Translations under genes and position numbers: made by a program | Source: an uncultured Porphyromonadaceae bacterium | GTDB lineage: Bacteria; Bacteroidota; Bacteroidia; Bacteroidales; Muribaculaceae | Reading direction: 5' to 3' | DNA length: 64,000 bases | Assembly: GCA_946187345.1 (NCBI GenBank) | Contig: CAMHQD010000006.1 | Span: forward strand, 17,544 to 81,543 | In this document: piece by piece, positions 1 to 10,074 of the stretch | How the letters are laid out: each line of letters begins with the position of its first letter | How positions within the stretch are numbered: position 1 is the first letter of the stretch | Notes under the pieces: model-generated | The model's input: only the letters and a program-made list of their open reading frames with translations | Databases searched by the model: none | What the model was told of the DNA's origin: nothing

Positions 1-57
1 GATTTTCAAGAGGTGTTACTATGTTACTGAATTATGTGCGGGTTAAAAATCCGTGTC

Positions 58-1569
58 TCAGAACTTGTAGTCGAGGCCGATGCCAAATACTTTGTTGGTG
101 CGCTTGAAGATGTCCGTGCCGGCGGGCATCGCCGGGTTGTTGAGGTAGTGCTCCTGGGTGCGGGTGTACTTCTTGTAGTTGGTGAAGAAGTAGCCCACGT
201 TGAGGCGCATGTGGCTGTTGATGTTCACCGCGCCGCCAAAGCCCAGCGAGTAACTGTCGCAGGCAAACGAGGTGTGGCTCTGGAAGTCGTCGCTCAGTCC
301 GTAGTCGGTGTTCTGGAAACCGGCGCTGACGGTGAAAATGCGGTTGATGTCCCACTCCAGACCGGCCAAAATCTCGTGGGTGCCGTGGGTAAGGTACTTC
401 TGCTTGTCGCCGGCCATACCCGCATGCTTGTCGTCGTAGAAGTGATACTCCACGGCGGCGCGCAGTTTCTTGGGCAAAATCTCATATCCGGCGGCGAGAT
501 AAAGCACGCTGGGCAGGTCGTTGGGAGTGTTCACGCCGTGTTTGTAGGGCTCCATAGAGGCCGACAAGTCGTCGGAGTGCTCACCCAGGGCCTCGGTGAC
601 GAGTTCCTTGGTGTCGTTCTCGATGTTGAGGTTGGTCTTGAACTCATATTTCGCGGCCAGAGAGAGGCCTTTCCACCTGAAGTTCACGCCGAGGATAGGG
701 GTGACACCCCAGCCGGTCTGGTCGGTGTTGAGCGCGACGTGGGTCAGGCCACCCTCCGCGCCGATTTTCTGCACCAGCGGCAGGTAGGCCGCCTGCTGCT
801 CGGGAGGCAGCTTGGCGATGACTGCGGCGGCCTTCTGGGTAATGGCGCTGCTCAGGCTCGCGTCAATGTGGCCCTTGTAGTTGCCGTTAAAGTAGTTGAC
901 ACGCAGTCCGGCGAACGCGCTCAGGTTCTTGGTGATCTGGAACGCGCCGCCCAACTGTCCGCCGAAGATGTACTGGCGGCCCTTCATCGACGAGTTGATC
1001 GAGTACATGTCCGGAGTGAGGGCGTCGGCATCCAGCAGAGCCTTGAGTTCGGGGCGTGCCGCCAGCATGGCTGCCGTCTTGCTGTAGATGCCGGCCATCA
1101 CCGACGCGTCAAACAGCGACAGACCGTCCTCAAAGTTGCACTTGCCGCCGCCGCCGACAATGCCGAAGAAGGCGCTGGCGGCCCAGCGGTTGCGCTTATA
1201 CACGGCGTATAGGCTGGGAATAACGGGCGCGGTAGCCTTGCCGTTGTATTCGCGCCATGGCATCACTTTGCCGTTGAATTCGCGGTTATAGGTGTTGCCG
1301 TCATTGACGTAGGCAAACATCGGGAATGACGTTTCCACATCGCGGGTCTGGAAGGCACTCTGGATGTTGAGCGAGAGCGTCCAGCCCTCGTGGTCGATAA
1401 ACGCCGTGCCGGCCGGATTGCTATAGACGGCGTCAATCTCGTTGGTCGCGCCGCGGGCCATCATTCGCTGCCAGGCGATACTCTGATTGGTGTTGTGCAG
1501 CAGGCCGCCGGCCATCGCGCCGCTTGTTGCGGCAGTGAGCAATATTGCCGCGATAAATATTCTCTTCAT
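58..1569 (-). CDS. Outer membrane beta-barrel protein, OmpP1/FadL/TodX-like
   Basis: 503 aa; signal peptide; N-term 'GGLLHNTNQSIAWQRMMARGATNEIDAVYSNPAGTAF' typical of the FadL/OmpP1 family; C-term ends in 'GIGLDYKF'. Confidence 0.8.
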   Translation of the reverse strand: MKRIFIAAILLTAATSGAMAGGLLHNTNQSIAWQRMMARGATNEIDAVYSNPAGTAFIDHEGWTLSLNIQSAFQTRDVETSFPMFAYVNDGNTYNREFNGKVMPWREYNGKATAPVIPSLYAVYKRNRWAASAFFGIVGGGGKCNFEDGLSLFDASVMAGIYSKTAAMLAARPELKALLDADALTPDMYSINSSMKGRQYIFGGQLGGAFQITKNLSAFAGLRVNYFNGNYKGHIDASLSSAITQKAAAVIAKLPPEQQAAYLPLVQKIGAEGGLTHVALNTDQTGWGVTPILGVNFRWKGLSLAAKYEFKTNLNIENDTKELVTEALGEHSDDLSASMEPYKHGVNTPNDLPSVLYLAAGYEILPKKLRAAVEYHFYDDKHAGMAGDKQKYLTHGTHEILAGLEWDINRIFTVSAGFQNTDYGLSDDFQSHTSFACDSYSLGFGGAVNINSHMRLNVGYFFTNYKKYTRTQEHYLNNPAMPAGTDIFKRTNKVFGIGLDYKF

Positions 1570-1761
1570 AGTCGTAAAAAGTTTACCGTTATTTGGAAAT
1601 CGTGGCGCAAAATTACAATCACATTACACATCACAAGCCTCAAAAGCGGTGAAAAACGCAAAAAAACACGATTTAGAGCAAAAAATTACAAAAATTAACA
1701 ATTCAAATTGCCTGATATTACCATTTCCCCTCCACTATTTTGTCGTATACCGATTAATTTG

Positions 1762-1769
1762 TAACTTTG
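1762..1769 (+). promoter_or_regulatory. Bacteroidetes -7 box TAACTTTG upstream of the toxin-antitoxin-like pair
   Basis: exact TAnnTTTG match, 27 bp before the ATG at 1796. Confidence 0.55.
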
Positions 1770-1795
1770 CATTATCAAACAAAAAAGAAAAGAAT

Positions 1796-2068
1796 ATGGC
1801 AACATTAGCGCAAAGAATATCGGAAACTCCAATCGCCCCCTATTTGCAATTGCTGAATGAAATGACAGTTGAGCAGAAGCAGATAGTGGTAATGTATATT
1901 ACAGAGCAGATTGAGCGCTCCGCCCGGCAAATGTCGGCAGAGGAAGAGATACGCGAAAAGTATAAAGGGTTGCGGGTCTCTCCCGAAATACACCGGTTGC
2001 GGGGCTGCATCAAATTGAATGAGGAAGATCTTGCAGACGAACGCACTCAATATATTCTGCGCAAATGA
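1796..2068 (+). CDS. Small antitoxin-like protein partnered with a PIN gene
   Basis: 91 aa from ATG 1796; 4-nt overlap with the downstream PIN ORF (ATGA), typical of TA pairs. Confidence 0.5.
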   Translation: MATLAQRISETPIAPYLQLLNEMTVEQKQIVVMYITEQIERSARQMSAEEEIREKYKGLRVSPEIHRLRGCIKLNEEDLADERTQYILRK

Positions 2069-2489
2069 AACGGGTTTTTCTTGACACCAATATCTTGCTG
2101 GACTGTGCTCTTGATCGCGATAAGGCAGACTATGCCGAGAATATTTTAGAACTGGGCCAGCAAGGATTGATAAACTTGCGGCGTCCTATCTTTCATATGC
2201 AAATATGGGATATATATTGCGGCATCATTCTGTTGATGAAATTTATAACTTAATCAGTTTGATGCGGCAACCAGTGGAAGTCTTGCCGTGTGATGCGTCA
2301 CAACTTGATTTAGGGCTTGGAACCAAAGTAAAAGATTTCGAGGATATGTTGCAATATCAGTGTGCCAAGGCCGGTGGTTGTGATGTGATTGTGACAAATA
2401 ATAAGAGGGATTTTCATCAGTTTTGTGATGTGCCTGTATTAACGTCTGAAGAATTTCTTCTGACATTTGAGTATAAGCAGAAACAATAA
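2065..2489 (+). pseudogene. PIN-domain ribonuclease (VapC-like), frameshifted
   Basis: N-part 'MKRVFLDTNILLDCALDRDKADYAENILELGQQGLI' (D-T-N PIN motif) continues in another frame as 'KLAASYLSYANMGYILRHHSVDEIYNLIS...CDVIVTNNKRDF'; frame break at the AAA run 2172-2174. Confidence 0.75.
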
Positions 2490-3454
2490 TGGAAACGCGT
2501 CCCAAAGTATCGGTTATTGTGCCGATTTATCGCACCGAGGCCACTGTGCAGCGCACCATCGACAGCCTGCGGGCCCAGTCGCTCCAAGACTTCGAGGCAA
2601 TCCTCGTTGACGACGGCACGCCCGACGGCGCCGGCGCCATCGCCGACGCGGCCGCGGCCGCCGACCCGCGCTTCCGCGTCATCCATCAGGAGAACCGCGG
2701 TCTGGCCGAGGCCCGCAAGAGCGGCCAGCGTGTGGCCACGGGTGTGTATCACATGCACCTCGACAGTGACGACACGCTCGCCCCGGACGGTCTGCGGGTG
2801 ATGTATGATTTTGCCATAACCGAGGATTTAGATGTGGTCTACCCCGGCTTCACGCGCATCATCGGCGACAAACGCTTTGAGATCGCTCCGCGGGAGGGCC
2901 GCTCTGTCATCAAGCCGCGAGAGATGATCGACTTGATGCTGGACCAGGAATTCCGTTACATCGCCGGTATGTGCTTTGCCAAGCATGAGTTGTGGCATGA
3001 CCTTGATGACATCTTTCCGTCGTCCGAAGTGCGCCTGCCCAGCGAGGATATTCCTGTCAACTTCCACCTTGTATTGAGGTCACAGCGCTTGGGACTGATG
3101 GAAGAGAAAGTGTATGAATACTACTACAACCCGCAGTCGTTAAGTTCGACCGGCGCGTTTTACACCCAGGAACTGATTCACCGTTTCTTTGACGAACTGG
3201 AGCGACCGTTGCGGCAGGCGGGCCTGCTTGACGAAGTGAGCCACGCCCTTGACGAGATGAAATTGCACTACGTTGGTTTTTACGCCCGCGAGGTGGACAC
3301 GAACGACCCGTGGGTGGCTCGCCTGCGCGCCATTCCCAAGAGTGAGTTGCGGCCGAAGTATAAGGTGCTGCAGGCGCTACTATGCAACAACACGCTGCGC
3401 CACACCCTCATCGGCGCCAACCGTTGGCTCAAGCGCCTGCTGGGCCGCCTGTGA
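2489..3454 (+). CDS. Glycosyltransferase family 2
   Basis: 'KVSVIVPIYRTEATVQRTIDSLRAQSLQDFEAILVDDGTPDG' ... 'HLDSDD' GT-A motifs. Confidence 0.92.
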   Translation: METRPKVSVIVPIYRTEATVQRTIDSLRAQSLQDFEAILVDDGTPDGAGAIADAAAAADPRFRVIHQENRGLAEARKSGQRVATGVYHMHLDSDDTLAPDGLRVMYDFAITEDLDVVYPGFTRIIGDKRFEIAPREGRSVIKPREMIDLMLDQEFRYIAGMCFAKHELWHDLDDIFPSSEVRLPSEDIPVNFHLVLRSQRLGLMEEKVYEYYYNPQSLSSTGAFYTQELIHRFFDELERPLRQAGLLDEVSHALDEMKLHYVGFYAREVDTNDPWVARLRAIPKSELRPKYKVLQALLCNNTLRHTLIGANRWLKRLLGRL

Positions 3455-4577
3455 TAAGGTTTTCTATTTGCCGCATGATATTTTCCGGGTCAAACATTGT
3501 CATGCGGCGGCGAGCGGCCTGGGCGATGGTGACGCGCAAGGCAGGGTCCTTGAAGAGTTTTTCCACGGCATCGGCAAAAGCCTCCGGTGTACTGTCAACA
3601 AGAATGCCTGCTCCATCGCCGATTGCCTCAGTCATACCTCCACACCGCGTTGATACGATGGGTGTGCCGAGGGTCATGGCTTCTTGCACGACAATGGGCA
3701 GCCCTTCGGCATCACTGGTGAGGCAAAGTACATCTGAAGCCGAGATGTAGGGATATGGATTGCTTTGGAAACCGTGAAATACAATACGATCGCCGATGCC
3801 CAGCTCATTGGTTAGAGCCTCTAATTCTGTTCGCAGGTCACCTTCTCCAAGAAGCCATCCTGTGACATTGATACCTCGCTGCTTAAGGATAGCGATGGCT
3901 TGCAGTAGGCGTTCCGGACGCTTGAGTGGCGAAAGGTGGCCGACAAAGGTGATAACAAAGTCGGTCTTTGGAATTTTGATTTCATCGGCATGTCGCGCGA
4001 TAGCCTCGCTATCAATGATGTTGTAGATGCAGTGTCGTGGCGTGGTGACATCCAGGGAGAAGTGTGACATCGCGTTGTGAGAGACAAACACGATATCGTT
4101 CACGTCTTGATAGAATTGTCGCTCCTGGTCTTCGTTGCGGAAGAATCTGCTGCTCCAGTGGAAGCGGCTGAAGTCGGTATGGACCCATGTGATGTTGAAC
4201 TTACCATAATCCATAATATATCGGTGTAGCATTGCCGCCGGCCCCTCCATGAACGATATGATAGTGTCGTATCGCTTGTCACCAATAAGGCGTTGCAGTT
4301 TTCGCGCCTCATATCTCTCGCGTAGCGGGGTGTGGGTTATGAGTTTCTCTACTAGCGATTTCTCTCCTTTAGGGTAGACGCTTCTCACATTGATGTAGTC
4401 GGGTATCGCCTTGAGGTGTACACCCTTGTTTCTGTAAAGAATAAGATCAACCTCAAAGTGCAATGGGTTGAGGCGCTTGAGCACTTCCAGCAATGCTCGC
4501 TCCGCACCGCCGCCACCCATCGAGTCCATGAGTATTAGAAGTTGTTGCCTACCGGCGTTGATATGTGAATTACTCAT
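3429..4577 (-). CDS. Glycosyltransferase family 4
   Basis: 'LLILMDSMGGGGAERALLEVL' ... 'FVGHLSPLKRPERLLQAI' ... 'EGLPIVVQEAMTLGTPIVSTRCGGMTE'; likely start MSNSHINAGR at 4577; 3' end overlaps the convergent GT2. Confidence 0.92.
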   Translation of the reverse strand: MSNSHINAGRQQLLILMDSMGGGGAERALLEVLKRLNPLHFEVDLILYRNKGVHLKAIPDYINVRSVYPKGEKSLVEKLITHTPLRERYEARKLQRLIGDKRYDTIISFMEGPAAMLHRYIMDYGKFNITWVHTDFSRFHWSSRFFRNEDQERQFYQDVNDIVFVSHNAMSHFSLDVTTPRHCIYNIIDSEAIARHADEIKIPKTDFVITFVGHLSPLKRPERLLQAIAILKQRGINVTGWLLGEGDLRTELEALTNELGIGDRIVFHGFQSNPYPYISASDVLCLTSDAEGLPIVVQEAMTLGTPIVSTRCGGMTEAIGDGAGILVDSTPEAFADAVEKLFKDPALRVTIAQAARRRMTMFDPENIMRQIENLITGGPAGA

Positions 4578-6258
4578 AATAATCTCTATAAAGTTTTCGC
4601 TTCCCAATATTCAACCCCTCCGGCAGCCACTGCCGGTTGCTGATGCCGCTCAGGCGGTTGCCTCCAACTTCCAGTCGCTCGAAACGCATTGAGTGCAGGT
4701 CGGTATTTTTATCGTAATGGGTGATCAGTGACCCGCCGTGTCTTGAGGTGGAATTGACGGTGTTGCCGGTAAAAACGAGAGTGCCCTCATTGGCGAACTC
4801 CTGCAATAGAACCTCATAGTGTGATGAGTTGAACACGTTACCGGTGAAGGTGAGGTCGGCGCGCCGCAAACCGCGACAGAAGATGCGCGTGTCGCCGGTG
4901 AATGTGTTGCCTGTGGCCGTGAGGCGAGCGTGGTCCACACCATCGCCACCGGCAAATTGACCAATCTTGGAAATGCCGTCAAACTCATTGTCGGTTAGCG
5001 TCAAGTCGCAACCTCTGTTTTGAGCCCACACGAGCAGTGGCCCAAAGAGTTTGCGGTCAATGGTTTGGCTACGCGAGGTGAGCGAGTTGCCGGTGTAAAG
5101 CACACGCGCGCCGTCAATAATCAGGTGGTAATGGCCGTTGTCGCCATGCTTGCTGCGGTAGAGGCAATCGGTGGTGATTGTGTTGTCGCTGAAGACGACC
5201 GCCTCTTTGTCGCCGCTTGACGCGTCGTGCACTTCAAAGTCGCTGTGTGAGCGGCCCTCAAAGCCCGCGCGTGAGGTGAAGGTGAACTTGTTACCGCTCA
5301 CGTTGACTCGCTCGTGCCTGTCGTGCTCATCGTAGTGTATTGACAACAACGAGTTGATTGGCGCATCTATATAGAAGTTGTTGTTCTCCACGCGGATGTC
5401 ACTCCAGTGGATCGCGGCGTGAATTTTATGTCTCAAATTTTCGCCAAAACCGTACATGGTGAACTGTACCGACCATGAGTCCTGTTGCCTGGCCCCCTTA
5501 AAGGGGATGAAGCGGAAATCGTTGTCGGCAATGGTGATATTATGCTTGCGCCCGGTTGTCGGCAAAGGATCTGAGTTGTCATCGCCGGCTTCCCAAATGG
5601 CAATGGCCTCGTCATCGCCGTACTTGTAGATTTTGTTTCCGGTGATTGACACATTAATATTGTCGCGTCGCAGCCAAATGATGCCTCCGGCACCGCTGTT
5701 GTTATAATTTACCAACTCATTATTGCTGATGACGACATTGCTACACACCATGAATTCCAATGTTGTACACACAACGTTCTTCAAGTGGCTGCTGACATTA
5801 TTTATTTTGACACCGTCAACGTGTATCAAGCGCACCGCGACTTTCGGGTTATTCAGGTCCCACCAGATATCATTGTGCTCGTCGGTATCGATGCTCAAGT
5901 CGCTGATTTCGGCGCTGAGAGGTTTACCTTTTTTACCTTGGATGGCAATAATATGGTTTTCGGAGTAATCGGCGCCTTTTTTCAGCAAGATGCGGGACAC
6001 GCCGGCTCCTTGACCTTTAATGAACGTGTGGGTGATAAACTTCACCGGGCCATCAATAATGTAATCTCCTTTGCCAAAAGTGACGTAAACCGTGTCGCCG
6101 CGCGACAGGCCTCTCAACTGGCTCTGTAGCCGCGTGGTCACGTTCTCGCCGCTATGATTGAACGTGATGACTTTAGTGCGGGCCGTGGCTATAGGCGCCA
6201 TTACCATCAAAAGGCAATGCACTGCAAGCAGGTACAAATATTTACAGTTTGTTATCAT
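4570..6258 (-). CDS. Secreted right-handed parallel beta-helix protein
   Basis: signal peptide; repeated 'NNxF/GNxFT' rungs (ITGNKIYKYGDDEAIAIW, VSGNKFTF, FTGNVFNSSHYEVLL). Confidence 0.75.
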   Translation of the reverse strand: MITNCKYLYLLAVHCLLMVMAPIATARTKVITFNHSGENVTTRLQSQLRGLSRGDTVYVTFGKGDYIIDGPVKFITHTFIKGQGAGVSRILLKKGADYSENHIIAIQGKKGKPLSAEISDLSIDTDEHNDIWWDLNNPKVAVRLIHVDGVKINNVSSHLKNVVCTTLEFMVCSNVVISNNELVNYNNSGAGGIIWLRRDNINVSITGNKIYKYGDDEAIAIWEAGDDNSDPLPTTGRKHNITIADNDFRFIPFKGARQQDSWSVQFTMYGFGENLRHKIHAAIHWSDIRVENNNFYIDAPINSLLSIHYDEHDRHERVNVSGNKFTFTSRAGFEGRSHSDFEVHDASSGDKEAVVFSDNTITTDCLYRSKHGDNGHYHLIIDGARVLYTGNSLTSRSQTIDRKLFGPLLVWAQNRGCDLTLTDNEFDGISKIGQFAGGDGVDHARLTATGNTFTGDTRIFCRGLRRADLTFTGNVFNSSHYEVLLQEFANEGTLVFTGNTVNSTSRHGGSLITHYDKNTDLHSMRFERLEVGGNRLSGISNRQWLPEGLNIGKRKLYRDYYE

Positions 6259-6351
6259 ATAAAAAAATCAAATCAATTGCATTACAAAAGTAGTGTTTTT
6301 TTGTTAAAGAACGAAATCCATTATTATTATTGTTCTTTTTTTATTTTTTTG

Positions 6352-6359
6352 TAACTTTG
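6352..6359 (+). promoter_or_regulatory. -7 box TAACTTTG upstream of cotH-like gene
   Basis: exact TAnnTTTG in AT-rich intergenic DNA, 55 bp before the start. Confidence 0.55.
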
Positions 6360-6413
6360 TCACTTGAATTATATAAATTAAATTATTGATGATAATAGTT
6401 ACGGAGTTTTGAG

Positions 6414-7871
6414 ATGGAAAAACGTTATCTTTTGCTGATTATCACGCTGTTACTCTTACCACAAACAGTAGTGGCCATTCCGGCTCAAGGCACGAATCGA
6501 CGCGCCGACGTGAATCGCGACGGCAATCTGGATGTAGGCGATGTCAACACTATACTACAAGTAATATTAGACAACCAGTCATCGGCATACGATTGTGATA
6601 TCAACAGCGATGGCCGCTTGGATGTGGGCGATGTAAACGATGTGCTGGGCCTTATTCTGAATCCGGAGCCGTTTTATGACCCGGAGCAATATCTGAGCCG
6701 CACTTTACCTGTACTATACATCAATACAGATGGGTTTCGTCAAATCAATAGCAAGGATGTCTATTTGAGAGCCACCTATTGGCTTGACCCGATGGCTCAG
6801 CCGGGAGTGGCGGCCATCGGCTCTGTTGACACTCCACTATCAATGCAGATAAAGGGTAGGGGTAATATCACTTGGATATCGCATGAGAAGAAACCTTACC
6901 GTATCAAATTGGATTCCAAACAACCGCTTATGGGAATGAGCCCAAACAAGCACTTTGTGCTAATGGCGCACATCAATGATGGTAATGAGTTCTTTAAAGA
7001 TGAAATCGGTTTTGAGTTCAGTAGGCGCATTGGCATGCCTTACACTGTGCGACAACATCCGATTGAATTGGTACTCAATGGAAACTATGTAGGCCTCTAT
7101 GATTTGTGTGAGAAAATCCGCATCGATAAGAATCGGGTTAACATAGAGGAGCAAAAAGACAAAGAAACACGAGAAGACAAGGTTAGTGGAGGATGGCTCA
7201 TGGAAATTGATAATTACTGGTGGGAACAGGAATTTGTCGAACTGCCCGAGAAGAAAGGAAAGCCGTTATACATCAGTTTCCAATCGCCTGAAGTGTTATC
7301 GACAGTTCAACGAAACTATGTCACCGACTTTCTTACCAAAGTCCACAACGCGGTGAACTGCGAGGATAAAACGGACAACACTTGGGAAAAATACATTGAC
7401 AAAGTGTCGTTGGCAAAGTATTATATCGTCAATGAAATTATGGATAATACCGAGTCTTTCAGCGGCAGTTGCTATATGTATAAAGATTTCGGGGATGCCA
7501 CCAAACTGATGTTTGGTCCTGTGTGGGATTTCGGTAGTGCCGCAGCCGGAGAGTGGGCCGGTCGTGGTGAGAAATTCTTATACGAAGACGTGCCGATCTA
7601 TGTGGCAAACCACTGGATTGAGGAAATGGTGAAGTTTCCGGCGTTTATGGATTGCGTGCGAGAACAATGGCAGTTTCTTGAACAGTCAGGCGGTCTGGAT
7701 TTTGACAACTATCTTGACGAGTGGGTGAATCACATCAAGAAAGCATGTGAAAGTGAGTATAAACGCTGGCCTAAAGACAGCCAAGCAAACAATATCGAGA
7801 ATAATAAACGTTACTTCTCACAATCCTTGAAGTCTAAAATTGCCTTCTTGAAACAACAATGGTCTGAATAG
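6414..7871 (+). CDS. CotH-kinase family protein with N-terminal tandem dockerin-like (EF-hand) repeats
   Basis: signal peptide; 'DVNRDGNLDVGDVNTILQVIL' and 'DINSDGRLDVGDVNDVLGLIL'; CotH-type 'LQIKGRGNITW..KKPYRIKLD', 'GLYDLCEKIRIDKNRVNI', 'FGPVWDFGSA'. Confidence 0.85.
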   Translation: MEKRYLLLIITLLLLPQTVVAIPAQGTNRRADVNRDGNLDVGDVNTILQVILDNQSSAYDCDINSDGRLDVGDVNDVLGLILNPEPFYDPEQYLSRTLPVLYINTDGFRQINSKDVYLRATYWLDPMAQPGVAAIGSVDTPLSMQIKGRGNITWISHEKKPYRIKLDSKQPLMGMSPNKHFVLMAHINDGNEFFKDEIGFEFSRRIGMPYTVRQHPIELVLNGNYVGLYDLCEKIRIDKNRVNIEEQKDKETREDKVSGGWLMEIDNYWWEQEFVELPEKKGKPLYISFQSPEVLSTVQRNYVTDFLTKVHNAVNCEDKTDNTWEKYIDKVSLAKYYIVNEIMDNTESFSGSCYMYKDFGDATKLMFGPVWDFGSAAAGEWAGRGEKFLYEDVPIYVANHWIEEMVKFPAFMDCVREQWQFLEQSGGLDFDNYLDEWVNHIKKACESEYKRWPKDSQANNIENNKRYFSQSLKSKIAFLKQQWSE

Positions 7872-7881
7872 CCGCTGATTG

Positions 7882-8895
7882 TCAGAACAGACGTTCAAGC
7901 CACTGAACTTTGGCGTGGGTCATCAGGTAGTTGATGACCACACCTATGGCAAGGCTCGCCGCAGCCATGGCGCACCACACGGCCCAAACGTCGGACGGCG
8001 CGAATGGGAGTGGCCACAGCCGCAATGCGGCATATCCCGCGAGCATGTGCACAAAGTAGATGATGGTGCTGTAACGCCGCAGCCTCAGCCACCACGCACT
8101 GCTTGGCACCTGAATCAGCAACGCGGCCACAAACACCGCCATGCCCGAAATCTGTTTCCAAAACGGAAGATGAGACACAAACAGAGTCACCCCAGCCAAC
8201 AGGCAAAGAGCCACAGTTCCACAATTAACAATCCGCTCTCTCCAACGGTAGATAGCAATGCCGGCCAACAGGAACAGAATGGCGGCGAACGGGCGCCATG
8301 CAATGTAACGCAAGGCATAGGCCGCATAGCGCACCAACCTCTCGCTTGAGGTCAACAACGGTGTGTCGCAATCAATCATCCAATCGACTATAGCCGATAG
8401 CGCGCCAAGCGCCACCAACCAAAGCACACTCCAATTGTGGCGCAGCACAAAGGCGATTGTCGCGGTAGAAACAGCCATCGAAAACACAAACCACAACGGC
8501 CATGAGTAGGGAGACTCGCCAAAAAACAACACTCCGGCAACGTAGTCAAAGATAAAGCGGCCGGCTGTGTCTTGCGTGAGCGTGAACTCAATCACGGCAA
8601 TCGGCAGAAAAACGAGTAACCAGCGCAAATAAAGCATAGCATACTTGCGGCCGGCCGATGAGAAGATGGCGGCCTGCTCTTGACGGGATTTTGCCGTGTC
8701 TAACTTGCGCCCCAACAAATAGCCGGATGTTATGAAAAAGAAAGGAACGGCAAGGCATAGCGCATAGTTTGCCGCATCCCATGTGAAAGAGATGCCGCAC
8801 AATGCTCTGGCGTGGATTGCCACCACTAAAAACGCCATCACAAACTTGAAGATGTCGACTGTTTTCAGTTGCGTCATATTTCTAATCTCTAACAT
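7882..8895 (-). CDS. Acyltransferase family 3 membrane protein
   Basis: 337 aa multi-TM; 'TVDIFKFVMAFLVVAIHA...VPFFFITSGYLLGRKL'. Confidence 0.85.
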   Translation of the reverse strand: MLEIRNMTQLKTVDIFKFVMAFLVVAIHARALCGISFTWDAANYALCLAVPFFFITSGYLLGRKLDTAKSRQEQAAIFSSAGRKYAMLYLRWLLVFLPIAVIEFTLTQDTAGRFIFDYVAGVLFFGESPYSWPLWFVFSMAVSTATIAFVLRHNWSVLWLVALGALSAIVDWMIDCDTPLLTSSERLVRYAAYALRYIAWRPFAAILFLLAGIAIYRWRERIVNCGTVALCLLAGVTLFVSHLPFWKQISGMAVFVAALLIQVPSSAWWLRLRRYSTIIYFVHMLAGYAALRLWPLPFAPSDVWAVWCAMAAASLAIGVVINYLMTHAKVQWLERLF

Positions 8896-9906
8896 CTACC
8901 GTCTATACCTCAAACCCATGCACACCAGCGCCGGCTTCCAATTGATGCGCTCTACCACTTTCGACACAAGGACAGGCACATACAGTCCCAGCACAATGCT
9001 CAACAGATAGGCCGCGGGGTGTGGCAAGCCAAAGCGCAGGTACACCACCTTGACGGCCATCTGCACAAAGATGCCCATCAAGAATATCTGATAGGTATAG
9101 TCGCGGAAACTCTTGAAGAGCCACGGCAGATATTTGTCCGCGGCCAAAGCAAGCCCCACCGAGAGCACAATGCCGCCAAAAGTGACGATAAACGGCACCT
9201 CGTGCCACCACCCGAAAGCGTACACCGCCACGCCGGCGACGAAGATTGTGGTTGAATGGCCTCGCATGCGGCGCTTGAGGTCAAACAGCGCGTCGCCGTA
9301 GCGGCAGGCGGCTATGCCCATGAAAAACCACACGGCGTGGGAGCACACGTTGCCGATGCACAACAGGTCACACCGGACGTCGAGCATATTGATGACGGCC
9401 AGGACGATGACCGTGGCGGCGAGGCGCGCCGGCCGCCTGACGGCCCAGTGCCATAGCGGCATCAACAGAAACAACCACATCAGCGTGACGATAAACCACA
9501 TCTCGCGCAGCGGGTTGTCAACGGGGTAGATAATCATATGCAGCACTTCGCGCCACCCCAGGCTCACCTGACGCTCCACCGCCCCCGGTAAGGCGAACTT
9601 TAACGCGAAGGCTATCAACGAGAATGTGATGCCGGGTATGATGAGGCGTTTCACCTTGTTGCGAGCCATCGCAAGGTAGGTCCAGTGGCGGTCGGTGGGG
9701 ACGATGCGCGTCATGTAGAACAGATAGCCTGCCACAAACATGAACAGCGCCATGTGGAACGAATAGGCAAAACGGTACGCCACCTGCTCATAGAGCGGCG
9801 CCGTGTCCAACTCGGCCACATCGCCCATCGTCGCGTGACCGATAATCACCCAGAGCATCGCCCACCCCTTGAGTATCGTTATCCAATTTATCTGTCGTGC
9901 TGCCAT
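8896..9906 (-). CDS. Acyltransferase family 3 membrane protein
   Basis: 336 aa; 'INWITILKGWAMLWVIIGHA...FHMALFMFVAGYLFY'; abuts the previous CDS. Confidence 0.85.
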   Translation of the reverse strand: MAARQINWITILKGWAMLWVIIGHATMGDVAELDTAPLYEQVAYRFAYSFHMALFMFVAGYLFYMTRIVPTDRHWTYLAMARNKVKRLIIPGITFSLIAFALKFALPGAVERQVSLGWREVLHMIIYPVDNPLREMWFIVTLMWLFLLMPLWHWAVRRPARLAATVIVLAVINMLDVRCDLLCIGNVCSHAVWFFMGIAACRYGDALFDLKRRMRGHSTTIFVAGVAVYAFGWWHEVPFIVTFGGIVLSVGLALAADKYLPWLFKSFRDYTYQIFLMGIFVQMAVKVVYLRFGLPHPAAYLLSIVLGLYVPVLVSKVVERINWKPALVCMGLRYRR

Positions 9907-9911
9907 TCAAG

Positions 9912-10074
9912 AGAAAAGAGGTTGAGGGTTGAGAGGTTGAGGGTTGAGAGGTTGAGCCATTTGCTAAGGCAAAAGGGAATAAATGTAGGGCCTGGCCACC
10001 CTGATGGCAAATCCATTATTACCGAGCGCGATAGCGCGAGGCTCAACCCCTCAACCTCTCAACCCTCAACCTCT
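9912..10074. repeat. Word-repeat palindrome, copy A
   Basis: left arm of GGTTGAG words and right arm of CTCAACC words around 'CCATTTGCTAAGGCAAAAGGG...GAGCGCGATAGCGCGAGG'. Confidence 0.8.

Noticed and set aside
34-1212. Long plus-strand ORF (392 aa)
   Set aside because: Antisense shadow of the FadL-like gene: no family-like motifs, no start context, produced by GC-biased codon positions
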